A stretch of 64,000 nucleotides of DNA from JAZQHR01 sp045540815. Its GTDB lineage: Bacteria; Bacillota; Clostridia; UMGS1810. Under the pieces are notes generated by a model. The model was not told where the DNA came from, made no database searches, and was given only the letters and a program-made list of their open reading frames with translations. Of the stretch, positions 8,824 through 16,311 are shown piece after piece. The DNA lies in contig JAZQHY010000065.1 in NCBI GenBank assembly GCA_045540815.1, positions 10,786-74,785 of the forward strand, read 5' to 3'. Within the stretch, counting starts at the first letter, position 1. Each line of letters opens with the position of its first letter. The translations under genes and the position numbers were made by a program.

Positions 8824-9639
8824 CTATATTGCAACTGCTTTAAAGCCATTGTCGGTAAGTATATATCTTTCTTTAAACTCACATTCTATAAGCAGTTTTC
8901 TTGCATCTTCAAAGCCACAGTCAAGAAAATTTTTATCGTGACAATCAGATGATATAATCGCACCAAAACCGAGTCTATTGAGTTCTTTCAATATAAAGGC
9001 TGTAGGATAAGGAGTTTTTCTGTAACCACGTGCTATAGCACCTGTATTAACCTCGAAAAATGGTATCTTACCAGCTAATGCTTCGACTGCCTCAATAACT
9101 GCATTTTTATATTCCTTCGACTCCTCATCAAAAAACTTTATATTATCGGAATGTTTTGTTATAAGGTCAAAATGACCAAGTATATCAAAGCTTCCATACT
9201 CAGGTAATGTGGCAAGAAGTCTGTAATACTCCTTAGCATATGCCATACCATCACCGCCAAAATATGTGTCTATTACGTTTTTCACAACATCTTGCGAACG
9301 GTCAATACCTATAGGACAATCATCGATAGGCATATAATGAACAGTACCAATCAGGTAGTCGTATCCTGCAAGGTCAACCTTTGAGCACATCTCAAATTCA
9401 AGACCTAAATATATTTTAATTTTATCTGCATACTTTTGTTTAAGTGCTTTTATCTCTTTTTTATATTCCTCTGTCCCCTCAGGCGTCATACCAATACTTT
9501 CAGCAAAATACATATATGAATGCCCCGAAAAGCCTATTGAATCAAAACCTTTTTCTATTGCGGCAAGCACCATTTCCTCAGGAGTATCTTTTCCGTCACA
9601 ATAGATTGAATGGGTGTGTAAGTTTTGTTTATTCTCCAT
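8824..9639 (-). CDS. PHP-domain phosphatase, histidinol-phosphatase (HisJ/HisK) family
   Basis: 271-residue PHP TIM-barrel enzyme. Metal ligands appear in order: LHTHSIYCDG at the N terminus, GFSGHSY, GLEFEM, GTVHYMP, GHFDLI and SSDCHD. Members dephosphorylate histidinol phosphate in histidine synthesis, though no other his gene is nearby and some relatives act on other phosphoesters. The ATG at 9639 follows GGAGGAG; the frame stays open 18 codons further upstream but without a ribosome site. First gene of the PHP-eutH-trmB unit. Confidence 0.88.
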   Translation of the reverse strand: MENKQNLHTHSIYCDGKDTPEEMVLAAIEKGFDSIGFSGHSYMYFAESIGMTPEGTEEYKKEIKALKQKYADKIKIYLGLEFEMCSKVDLAGYDYLIGTVHYMPIDDCPIGIDRSQDVVKNVIDTYFGGDGMAYAKEYYRLLATLPEYGSFDILGHFDLITKHSDNIKFFDEESKEYKNAVIEAVEALAGKIPFFEVNTGAIARGYRKTPYPTAFILKELNRLGFGAIISSDCHDKNFLDCGFEDARKLLIECEFKERYILTDNGFKAVAI

Positions 9640-9668
9640 TAAATCTCCTCCAAAACAATCCTCAAAAC

Positions 9669-9697
9669 ATTTTAACACAAAAAAATGGTTCATTCAA
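9669..9697 (-). promoter_or_regulatory. Promoter of the PHP-eutH-trmB unit
   Basis: TTGAAT, 17-base spacer, TAAAAT on the minus strand, 30 bases before the PHP gene start. Confidence 0.7.
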
Positions 9698-9773
9698 GAG
9701 TAATAAAAACAGTTATCAACCATTTTATTCACGCTCATTGCCTTGTACAGGCTTAAGTCCTTTTCAGCTAATA

Positions 9774-9810
9774 AAAAAATCACCACACCCTACGGTGTAG
9801 TGATTTTTTT
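9774..9810 (-). terminator. Terminator of the tRNA-Gln transcript
   Basis: Eleven-bp stem (9779-9789 with 9794-9804, one G-U pair) followed on the minus strand by a long T run, beginning right after the encoded CCA of the tRNA. Confidence 0.9.
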
Positions 9811-9886
9811 GGCTGGGGTGGCAGGACTCGAACCTACGGAATGCAAGAGTCAGAATCTTGTGCCTTACCAACTTGGCGACACCCCA
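9810..9886 (-). tRNA. tRNA-Gln (anticodon CTG)
   Basis: Reverse strand gives a full cloverleaf. The acceptor TGGGGTG pairs with CACCCCA, the D arm is GCC...GGC, and the anticodon stem CAAGA/TCTTG encloses TTCTGAC with anticodon CTG, which reads CAG. The T arm has a TTCGAGT loop. The 3' CCA is encoded. Sequence closely resembles bacterial tRNA-Gln. It is a single-gene unit with its own promoter and terminator; the CTG isoacceptor is often the minor glutamine tRNA in AT-rich Firmicutes. Confidence 0.96.
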
Positions 9887-9905
9887 ATATCTTACAACAA
9901 AAGAA

Positions 9906-9934
9906 ATTATAATACTTTTTAATCCTTTTGTCAA
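9906..9934 (-). promoter_or_regulatory. Consensus promoter of tRNA-Gln
   Basis: Perfect TTGACA, 17-base spacer, perfect TATAAT, 19 bases before the mature tRNA 5' end. This is the only promoter noted here with both boxes matching the consensus exactly. Confidence 0.93.
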
Positions 9935-9992
9935 TAGGTAACATTAAAATTTTTTACAATTTTTCTAAAATTATTCAACAATTTTTTAAACT

Positions 9993-10829
9993 TTATTTAT
10001 ACAAGTAAAATCCATTTCCTTTTATTCTCTGCGACTCAGCAAACACTATAAATGCATTTTCATCAATTGATAAAATTTTTCTCTGAAATACCTCCGACTC
10101 ACCTTCTTTAAGCGCGCAGAAAAGCATTTTCTTTTTGTCATTTGTGTATGCACCCACGACATCTATAACAGTAATTCCTCGCGGTGATGTTGTTACGAGT
10201 TTATTTGATATCTCATCGCCTTTTTCAGTTATAACGAATGCAATTCTCGATACGTTAAGTTGACCGATTACAAAGTCTATCGAAAAGCTTGATATAAAAA
10301 GCGAGATGATACCAACAAGCGTAAGTTCAAGATTTTTAAATACTAAAAGTGATATTAAAATAATCATTCCGTCAACTATCATAAGTAGCTTTCCTATAGG
10401 AACAGTTGGAAACTTATACTGAATAAGTCTGCCAAGTATATCAGTACCACCCGTAGATGCACCGGCGGCAAAGCTGATACCTATGCCTATTCCGTAAATT
10501 GCACCACCAAATATGGTAACCAAAAGCGCGTTATCCGACTTAAACGGTAAGTATGAAAAAGCTTGCACAAACACAGAAAGAAGTGATGCTCCGATAAGAG
10601 TTTTCACAGTAAAACTCTTTCCAAGCACTTTAAAACCAATTATAAGAAACAGTATGTTAAACGCAAAAAAGCTGACGCCCGGCGGAACAGATAATGTGTG
10701 AAACAGTATAGTCGAAAGACCAGATACTCCACCACCGACTATCTTATTCGGTGTAAGAAACACTCCTATTCCAAAACCTGTCATCATAGTACCGATTAAT
10801 GTTAATAAAAAAGATTTATGTTTTGTCAT
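9993..10829 (-). CDS. YitT family membrane protein (second copy)
   Basis: 278-residue paralogue of the protein at 1861-2694 with the same plan: about six membrane segments, the ASTGGTDILGR segment near residue 125, and a C-terminal DUF2179 domain (SPRGITVIDVVGAY). The ATG at 10829 has GAGGTG six to seven bases upstream; a GTG three codons earlier overlaps that site. It appears to be transcribed alone from its own promoter. Function of the family is uncertain. Confidence 0.88.
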   Translation of the reverse strand: MTKHKSFLLTLIGTMMTGFGIGVFLTPNKIVGGGVSGLSTILFHTLSVPPGVSFFAFNILFLIIGFKVLGKSFTVKTLIGASLLSVFVQAFSYLPFKSDNALLVTIFGGAIYGIGIGISFAAGASTGGTDILGRLIQYKFPTVPIGKLLMIVDGMIILISLLVFKNLELTLVGIISLFISSFSIDFVIGQLNVSRIAFVITEKGDEISNKLVTTSPRGITVIDVVGAYTNDKKKMLFCALKEGESEVFQRKILSIDENAFIVFAESQRIKGNGFYLYK

Positions 10830-10863
10830 TTGAAACACCTCAAATTGCCATTTTTACATTATC

Positions 10864-10892
10864 GTTTTATCATTTATGTCATCAAAATTCAA
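10864..10892 (-). promoter_or_regulatory. Promoter of the second YitT gene
   Basis: TTGAAT, 17-base spacer, TAAAAC on the minus strand, 35 bases before the start codon. Confidence 0.5.
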
Positions 10893-10931
10893 CATAATGT
10901 AATGATTTTTATCCAAATAAAACAATTCTTT

Positions 10932-10970
10932 TGCAAAAATTAAAACACGATAGTATATCGTGTTTTAATT
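10932..10970. terminator. Terminator of the mrp operon
   Basis: Twelve-bp stem TAAAACACGATA (10941-10952) with its complement at 10956-10967 around a GTA loop. A short T-rich tail is present on both strands. It directly follows the stop of the C_GCAxxG_C_C gene. Confidence 0.85.
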
Positions 10971-11423
10971 TTATTTAACACTTTCAATATACTCTTCTAA
11001 AATGGCAGCCGCATCATACACATATTCTGCGCATGGTCGACGCTCGTAATACTGTTTCGTTCTCTCCAATGGCGTAGGGTCGTCTTTCTTTGTTGCAAGA
11101 CCTAAAAGGTCACGGCACACAATATATCCATTTTTATCAGAAAATTTCTTTGCAAGATTTTGGATAAGCTCATAGTGTTTTGCTTTTGCCGCATTATCGT
11201 TTGTATCGGTATAACCATACATAGCACCTACTACCATAAACATACCGCTTACAGCTCCGCACACCTCACGAAGACGTCCCATTCCTCCGCCAAATGACGA
11301 AGAAAGTTTAATAGCGGTTTCAAAATCCAAACCCATTTTATCGTGGAACGCACCAACTACTGCCTGAGAACAGTTATAACCTTCTAAAAAAAGTGCCTTA
11401 GCCTTATCTGCGTATGCTCCCAT
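10971..11423 (-). CDS. C_GCAxxG_C_C family protein
   Basis: 150-residue member of the family named for its spaced cysteines. Visible are NCSQAVVGAF near residue 18, FGGGMGRLREVCGAVSG near residue 45, VCRDLL near residue 102 and RRPCAEYV near residue 130. The cysteines suggest a redox or metal/iron-sulfur role, but no activity is firmly assigned. Its start overlaps the mrp stop as TAATG, so it is translationally coupled to an iron-sulfur carrier ATPase, which supports a link to Fe-S or redox chemistry. Confidence 0.9.
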   Translation of the reverse strand: MGAYADKAKALFLEGYNCSQAVVGAFHDKMGLDFETAIKLSSSFGGGMGRLREVCGAVSGMFMVVGAMYGYTDTNDNAAKAKHYELIQNLAKKFSDKNGYIVCRDLLGLATKKDDPTPLERTKQYYERRPCAEYVYDAAAILEEYIESVK

Positions 11424-12241
11424 TATTTCATCAATCCTTCAAAAATATCTTTCATTTCGTCAAGCCAGTTGCCTTCAAAAAGCTCAATGCTTCCTGCGTC
11501 ACAAGCAGCTGCAAGCTTCGGCTGAACAGGTATTTTGCCTATTACTTTAAGTCCGTGTTTGTCGGCAACCTCTTCTATATGGCTGTCGCCAAATATCTTA
11601 ATCTCCTTGCCACAATCAGGACACTCAACATAGCTCATATTTTCAACAAGCCCAAGTATTGGAATATTCATCATCTGCGCCATTCTTACAGCTTTTTCAA
11701 CAATCATTGAAACAAGCTCCTGAGGTGATGCAACGATAACTATTCCATCAACAGGGATTGACTGGAATACTGTAAGAGGTACATCGCCTGTTCCGGGAGG
11801 CATATCTATAAACATAAAGTCAATATCCTTCCATACTACATCTGTCCAGAACTGCTTAACTGCTCCGCCGATTACCGGTCCTCTCCACACAACAGGGTCA
11901 GTATCATTTTCTAAAAGAAGGTTAAGACTCATTACGTCTATACCTGTTTTTGTTCTTACAGGATAAAGTCCTGCATCGTCGCCTGTAGCTTTTTCGGTAA
12001 GACCAAACATTTTTGGTACTGAAGGGCCTGTGATATCAGCATCAAGTATAGCAGTATTATATCCGTTTCTCTGTGATAACACAGATAAAAGCGCAGTAAC
12101 AAGCGACTTACCTACTCCGCCTTTACCACTTACTACACCAATTATTTTTTTAATATTTGAAAGCTCGTGCGGCTTTTCAAGAAAGCTTTCTTTGCTTCCG
12201 CAATTTGAGCTGCAGCTTTCACAATTATGATCGCATCCCAT
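11423..12241 (-). CDS. Mrp/NBP35-type iron-sulfur carrier ATPase
   Basis: 272-residue P-loop protein of the Mrp/ApbC family, which carries Fe-S clusters to apoproteins. The deviant Walker A GKGGVGKS is near residue 37, DADITGPS follows, and MPPGTGD near residue 130 is typical. Cluster-binding cysteines are in ECPDCGK near residue 217. An extra N-terminal cysteine motif, CDHNCESCSSNCG, resembles the N-terminal Fe-S site of eukaryotic and archaeal Nbp35. First gene of a two-gene operon with the C_GCAxxG_C_C protein, with GGAGG before the ATG. Confidence 0.93.
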   Translation of the reverse strand: MGCDHNCESCSSNCGSKESFLEKPHELSNIKKIIGVVSGKGGVGKSLVTALLSVLSQRNGYNTAILDADITGPSVPKMFGLTEKATGDDAGLYPVRTKTGIDVMSLNLLLENDTDPVVWRGPVIGGAVKQFWTDVVWKDIDFMFIDMPPGTGDVPLTVFQSIPVDGIVIVASPQELVSMIVEKAVRMAQMMNIPILGLVENMSYVECPDCGKEIKIFGDSHIEEVADKHGLKVIGKIPVQPKLAAACDAGSIELFEGNWLDEMKDIFEGLMK

Positions 12242-12276
12242 TATTTCATTCCTCCGTTATAATATTATTTTCTAGT

Positions 12277-12305
12277 ATTATACCACAAAAATATATTTTT
12301 GTAAA
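12277..12305 (-). promoter_or_regulatory. Promoter of the mrp operon
   Basis: TTTACA, 17-base spacer, TATAAT on the minus strand, 35 bases before the mrp start. Confidence 0.8.
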
Positions 12306-12308
12306 CAT

Positions 12309-12334
12309 AAAAACGGCACCTGATTTCAGGTGCC
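12309..12334 (-). terminator. Terminator of the G1P dehydrogenase operon
   Basis: Nine-bp stem GGCACCTGA/TCAGGTGCC with a 2-base loop, followed on the minus strand by TTTTT. Confidence 0.88.
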
Positions 12335-12340
12335 ATCATA

Positions 12341-13603
12341 TTATTTGTGAAGAATTTCATAGTACATCCAAAGAACAGAATATCTATCCTTGAGGTCTTT
12401 TGCGTACCATTTTGAATAATAAATTTTTTCGTCACCATACATATCCATAAAATCGTCATATGGCAATTCAATTTCATTTAGCAAATTAAGTATCTCATCG
12501 CTTGAAGGAACTTCTGATAGAACTTCTTTTATCTCGTTCCATTTTGATTTATACACTGATACCATATCCTTTGCGTACCAGCCTAATTTGTTTTGCTGAG
12601 CAATTACACCTTCAGCGGCATCATAATAAATAGCGTCTATTATCTTTGCCCATTTTTCTTTATCAAAAGGTGCAACCTCTCCTATTTCATCAATATTAAG
12701 AAGCTCTTCACGAAGAAGCTGGGTAATATATGTAGAATACATAACGTCTATTCCGTGTAAGAAATACGGCATACCAGTCATAATGCCTGTAACCTCATAA
12801 AAATGAGAAAGGTGATGCTCGCTTCCTGATGCAGGACGTGAATTGCCAACATAGCTCATAGCAATACCTACTACAACAAGTGCTTCCATAAGTGTCTGTA
12901 TGCTTTCTTCATCACGTGCAAGAACGCCTTTGGCAAGTGGTTTAACCTTTTCGACCATATCCATAGTAAGGTTATATACATATTCGCATATATATTCATC
13001 ATTTACAACGTGGCTGAGTTTCCAGTCGTTAAGCGCCGAATATTTACCTATAATATCACCATAACCCGATTTAATCATATCTATAGGTGCATCTTTTAAT
13101 ACTGCAGTATCAGCAATTATAGCTGTAGGCACATGAGCGCCGTAAGTAATTTTCATATTTCCTATAATCATAGCCGCACCAACAGATGCGTATCCGTCCA
13201 TAGAAGGCGCAGTAGCAACTATGTAATATGGAAGGCTGTTTTTATAGCTAACGTATTTACAAAGGTCATTTATAACACCTGAACCAATACCTATAATAAG
13301 GTCAGTTTTATCGCTCACTTTGTCATTTAGTTTATCAATTGCTTCCTCGTTTGGAACAAGGATACCTTCATCATCATATACAAATAGAGTTTCAAGCTTG
13401 TCACCAAGTGCGTTAACTACTTTTTCACCGCATACCGCAAAAGTATTTTCATCTGCAGTTACAACTATATTTTTATAATTTTCTACAAGCGAAGGTAATT
13501 TTTTAATAGCATCGTTTTCTATAACAACGCTTTTAATATCGCACTTGTGCTCCATACCGCATTTGCAGTTAACTGTTTTATTAAGCAGGCTGTTTATATC
13601 CAT
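12341..13603 (-). CDS. sn-glycerol-1-phosphate dehydrogenase (AraM/EgsA family)
   Basis: 420-residue member of the iron-alcohol/glycerol dehydrogenase superfamily. IGIGSGVINDLCKY near residue 105 is the nucleotide-binding loop, APSMDGYAS follows, and metal-site histidines appear in SEHHLSHF near residue 263 and FLHGIDV. The family reduces dihydroxyacetone phosphate to glycerol-1-phosphate, the archaeal-type enantiomer, known in bacteria from Bacillus AraM. Its start overlaps the upstream HAD phosphatase stop as TAATG, so the two are coupled. No heptaprenylglyceryl phosphate synthase gene is in the window; the product may be dephosphorylated or built into a polymer. Confidence 0.88.
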   Translation of the reverse strand: MDINSLLNKTVNCKCGMEHKCDIKSVVIENDAIKKLPSLVENYKNIVVTADENTFAVCGEKVVNALGDKLETLFVYDDEGILVPNEEAIDKLNDKVSDKTDLIIGIGSGVINDLCKYVSYKNSLPYYIVATAPSMDGYASVGAAMIIGNMKITYGAHVPTAIIADTAVLKDAPIDMIKSGYGDIIGKYSALNDWKLSHVVNDEYICEYVYNLTMDMVEKVKPLAKGVLARDEESIQTLMEALVVVGIAMSYVGNSRPASGSEHHLSHFYEVTGIMTGMPYFLHGIDVMYSTYITQLLREELLNIDEIGEVAPFDKEKWAKIIDAIYYDAAEGVIAQQNKLGWYAKDMVSVYKSKWNEIKEVLSEVPSSDEILNLLNEIELPYDDFMDMYGDEKIYYSKWYAKDLKDRYSVLWMYYEILHK

Positions 13604-14319
13604 TATAATAACTCCTTTAATACGTTTTCAAGTTCTTTGTAATCATCTATGCATATAAAGTTAAAATCTGATTTGTACACTGACTCATCATTTCCGCCAA
13701 TACCGTAATCGTCGCCGACAAATGCTACTTCATCGTGCGCATATCCGTTTTCCTTGCAATATTTATCAAGTGCATAGTATTTATTATACGGTGCAGGTGC
13801 CATATCAAACGAAGATGTACCACCTACAAATACTGTATATTCTGAAAATGTATTTTTTACATCATCGTATATTTTTCTTCTTTTTTCTCTTGTAGGGTCA
13901 AATGCTAGCTTATCCGAAAGCTCTGCCTTTGTACCAAGTATAGGGAAAGTTACACATCCTGAATCGTGATATTCTACGTTATCACCTGTAAACTCAGTAA
14001 ATCCATATTTTTCACGTAGCATAGTAACCTTTTTTTCTGTAGCTTCTCTATCGCAAGGAAGATGATTATCCTCTACTATATCAAGCTCACCTGTTTTTTC
14101 ATTGTATACTCCATACTGCATGCCATAGTTACCTATAATATCAATCGGATATTTGTTCATCTGGTTAAATATTCTAAGGCACTGACCTGCTCCTACCATA
14201 AGAAGCTTATACTTTTTCGCAAGCTTGTCTAAAACAGCTTTATTTGCATCCTCAAGCTTACTTTTATGTTGTGTAAGAGTACCATCTAAATCAAAAGCAA
14301 TAAGTTTAATATTTTTCAT
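13603..14319 (-). CDS. HAD-superfamily phosphatase, phosphomannomutase-like (type IIB)
   Basis: 238 residues. FDLDGTLT at residues 9-16 supplies the nucleophile and acid/base aspartates, and FVGDDYGIGGNDE near residue 210 is motif IV. The cap region resembles eukaryotic-type phosphomannomutases (for example SSFDMAPAPYNKYYAL near 175), but some such bacterial proteins are plain sugar phosphatases. The ATG at 14319 sits six bases after GGAGG; an ATG four codons earlier overlaps that site. It is coupled to glycerol-1-phosphate dehydrogenase, which suggests it acts on a product or substrate of that enzyme. Confidence 0.83.
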   Translation of the reverse strand: MKNIKLIAFDLDGTLTQHKSKLEDANKAVLDKLAKKYKLLMVGAGQCLRIFNQMNKYPIDIIGNYGMQYGVYNEKTGELDIVEDNHLPCDREATEKKVTMLREKYGFTEFTGDNVEYHDSGCVTFPILGTKAELSDKLAFDPTREKRRKIYDDVKNTFSEYTVFVGGTSSFDMAPAPYNKYYALDKYCKENGYAHDEVAFVGDDYGIGGNDESVYKSDFNFICIDDYKELENVLKELL

Positions 14320-14361
14320 ATATTCCTCCATACATTATGCCTATTTATTTAATTACAAAAA

Positions 14362-14390
14362 ATATTAACATATCAAACAACAATTTTCAA
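14362..14390 (-). promoter_or_regulatory. Promoter of the HAD-G1P dehydrogenase operon
   Basis: TTGAAA, 17-base spacer, TAATAT on the minus strand, 43 bases before the HAD start. Confidence 0.65.
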
Positions 14391-14433
14391 GATACGTCAA
14401 AATAATTGGAGATTTATCAACTTTTCTCAACAC

Positions 14434-14465
14434 AAAAGAGGTCTTTAATATTAAAGACCTCTTTT
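14434..14465. terminator. Terminator of the DUF554 gene
   Basis: Perfect 32-base palindrome (AAAAGAGGTCTTTAAT and its complement) that includes the last bases of the DUF554 stop. T-rich sides allow use on either strand. Confidence 0.82.
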
Positions 14466-15189
14466 ATATTAAAACATTTATTATGTACCACAGCACAGGT
14501 ATGAATATTGCCGGAAGCATATTACCTACTTTGATTTTTGTTATATTAAGCATATTAAGACCGATTACAAAGATGAGTATCGAACCTACAAAATTCATCT
14601 GTGACACGACCAAATCGTTTAGATATGGCTCGATAAACGATGCAAGAAGAGATATACTGCCCTGATATATCAGCATTGATATAGCAGCAAATCCAACACC
14701 TATACCAAGTGTTGATGCTAGTATAATAGACATAACACCGTCTATAATCGACTTTGCAAAAAGTATATCATAGTTTCCGGTAAGACCATTTTCCAGTGCA
14801 CCTACTACTGCCATAGCACCTATACCAAATATCAAAGTGGCACTTACAAAGCCTTCGGAAAAACTTGATTCATTGGCAAGTCGTTTCATTTTTCTCTCAA
14901 AAAAATCTCCAAATTTTTGAAGAGCATCTTCTATATTCAATATCTCTCCTATTATGGTACCAATCACCATAGACGCTATCATAATTGTAGTATTTGTAGT
15001 TTCGATACTTCCGTTATTAACGATAAGTCCACCAGACAGTGCTCCTCCGATACCAATAAATAGCACCACAAGTCCGAGAGCATTTAAAAGTGCATCTTTT
15101 ATTTTTTCTGAAAAAAACCCTTTAATTATCATTCCAACCGCTGTTCCTATTATGATTAAAACAGCGTTTATAACTGAGCCTGTTATCAT
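14464..15189 (-). CDS. DUF554 family membrane protein
   Basis: 241 residues, about seven hydrophobic segments, beginning MITGSVINAVLIIIGTAVGMIIKG, the usual start of the DUF554 (YdfK/YqgA-like) family. GIGAMAVVGALENGLTG near residue 118 is a family hallmark. No transport substrate is established. The ATG at 15189 follows GGTGA. The frame is open 12 codons further upstream, but those codons run into the palindromic repeat at 15201-15479, so the shorter start is preferred. The repeat ends 11 bases before the start codon. Confidence 0.85.
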   Translation of the reverse strand: MITGSVINAVLIIIGTAVGMIIKGFFSEKIKDALLNALGLVVLFIGIGGALSGGLIVNNGSIETTNTTIMIASMVIGTIIGEILNIEDALQKFGDFFERKMKRLANESSFSEGFVSATLIFGIGAMAVVGALENGLTGNYDILFAKSIIDGVMSIILASTLGIGVGFAAISMLIYQGSISLLASFIEPYLNDLVVSQMNFVGSILIFVIGLNMLNITKIKVGNMLPAIFIPVLWYIINVLI

Positions 15190-15200
15190 ATAAATCACCA

Positions 15201-15479
15201 TATGCCGAGGGAAATCAAATCCCACAAGCCTTAAACTTTATTAATTTGCACACCTTCAATTTGTCGTCCTTGAAAGGCGACAGCCTATCTTCGTCCTCCG
15301 CATTGAATCTGCACTAAATTTCTATGCGTTTAAGGTCGAAGAGTTTTAAAACAACAAATTTTGATGGAAGACAAGGAAAAAATTTGCGAATAATACTGAC
15401 GTATATTCGTAAGTTTTTCCGTAGTATTACGCGGAATTTGTATTTTAAAACCTTATGGGGTTTGATTCCCCTCGGCATA
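15201..15479. repeat. Palindromic repeat element with inverted hairpin termini
   Basis: Gene-free 279-bp unit filling the gap between the ClpP-like gene and DUF554. Its outer 28 bases (15201-15228 and 15452-15479) are inverted copies matching at 25 of 28 positions. Each end folds into a small hairpin: a four-bp GGGA/TCCC stem on the left and GGGG/CCCC on the right, both with the same 7-base AATCAAA loop. Two of the three differences are thus a compensating A-T to G-C swap. A second imperfect hairpin lies at about 15380-15420 (GGAAAAA...TTTTTCC arms). No open frame or transposase is inside. Best read as a MITE- or BIME/REP-like element, or a structured RNA. Confidence 0.75.
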
Positions 15480-15489
15480 AATGATTTTA

Positions 15490-16194
15490 TCACTTTGACT
15501 CATCTTTGTCAATCTTATCACGCTTTTCCTCTATCATTTTATAAAGAGTTTCAACCGCATCCTCAAGTCCGCCAACAGAATTTATTATGCCATATTCTAC
15601 AGCCTCTTTTCCAAAGAGAATTGTACCAACATCGTTAGCGATATTTTCAGTGTTCATCATAAGATTTAAAAAATTTTGTTCTGTAACCTCTGAATTTCTC
15701 GTTACAAAATCCACTATCCTATCCTGCATTTTGGTAAGGTATTCATATGTTTGGGGTGCACCGATAATCATACCGCTCATACGTATAGGATGTATGGTCA
15801 TAGTGGCGGAGCGGGCAATATATGAATATTTTGCCGATACTGCAAGGGGCACGCCTATACTGTGCCCTCCACCAAGAACTAATGATACTGTTGGTTTTTT
15901 CATAGTCGCAATCATCTCGGAAATTGCAAGACCTGCCTCCACATCACCGCCCATAGTGTTTAAAAGTATAAGCACCCCGTCTATGTCGTCGTTTTCTTCT
16001 ATAGCCACGAGCTGCGGTAAAAGGTGCTCATATTTTGTAGTCTTATTTTGCGGCGATAAAATCATATGTCCTTCTATCTGTCCTATTATCGTCAGGCAAT
16101 GTATATTTCCACGTTCGTTACGTATTTCTGATGAGCCATATTCTTTTATTTCTTCGTTTTTATTTTCATTGTTATTTTCTATATTATTATCCAT
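15490..16194 (-). CDS. ClpP-like serine protease, TepA type
   Basis: 234 residues of the ClpP/crotonase fold. The nucleophile serine is in GGGHSIGVPLA near residue 108 and the catalytic histidine in MTIHPIRMSG near residue 135. The polar N-terminal extension (about 30 residues rich in N and E) and divergence from true ClpP point to the TepA (YmfB) group seen in sporulating Firmicutes, described in Bacillus as translocation-enhancing. It lies divergent from sigK with 117 bases between them. An AAAGGG site precedes the ATG. Confidence 0.87.
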   Translation of the reverse strand: MDNNIENNNENKNEEIKEYGSSEIRNERGNIHCLTIIGQIEGHMILSPQNKTTKYEHLLPQLVAIEENDDIDGVLILLNTMGGDVEAGLAISEMIATMKKPTVSLVLGGGHSIGVPLAVSAKYSYIARSATMTIHPIRMSGMIIGAPQTYEYLTKMQDRIVDFVTRNSEVTEQNFLNLMMNTENIANDVGTILFGKEAVEYGIINSVGGLEDAVETLYKMIEEKRDKIDKDESK

Positions 16195-16311
16195 ATCAAA
16201 ATTCCCTTTTATAAAATTTTATAGATATTATCTGCACAAACTTCAAAGGACATACACAAAAAATTTAAAAATGCATATAATTTTAAGGTAATAAAATCCG
16301 GAGGTGCATTT

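Noticed and set aside
15455..15479. tRNA fragment or attachment site (the GGGG-7 base loop-CCCC arm resembles a T arm)
   Set aside because: No acceptor, D or anticodon arm is present, and the same hairpin occurs inverted at the other end of the element, which fits a repeat terminus better.
16250..16281. Firm SigE/SigK promoter for sigK
   Set aside because: CATATAAT fits a -10 box, but the best ACATACA -35 candidate is about three bases too far, so it is mentioned only in the sigK entry.
15587..16291. A 234-codon plus-strand frame opposite the ClpP-like gene
   Set aside because: The opposite strand carries a clear protease with catalytic motifs; this frame is antisense shadow and overlaps the sigK leader.
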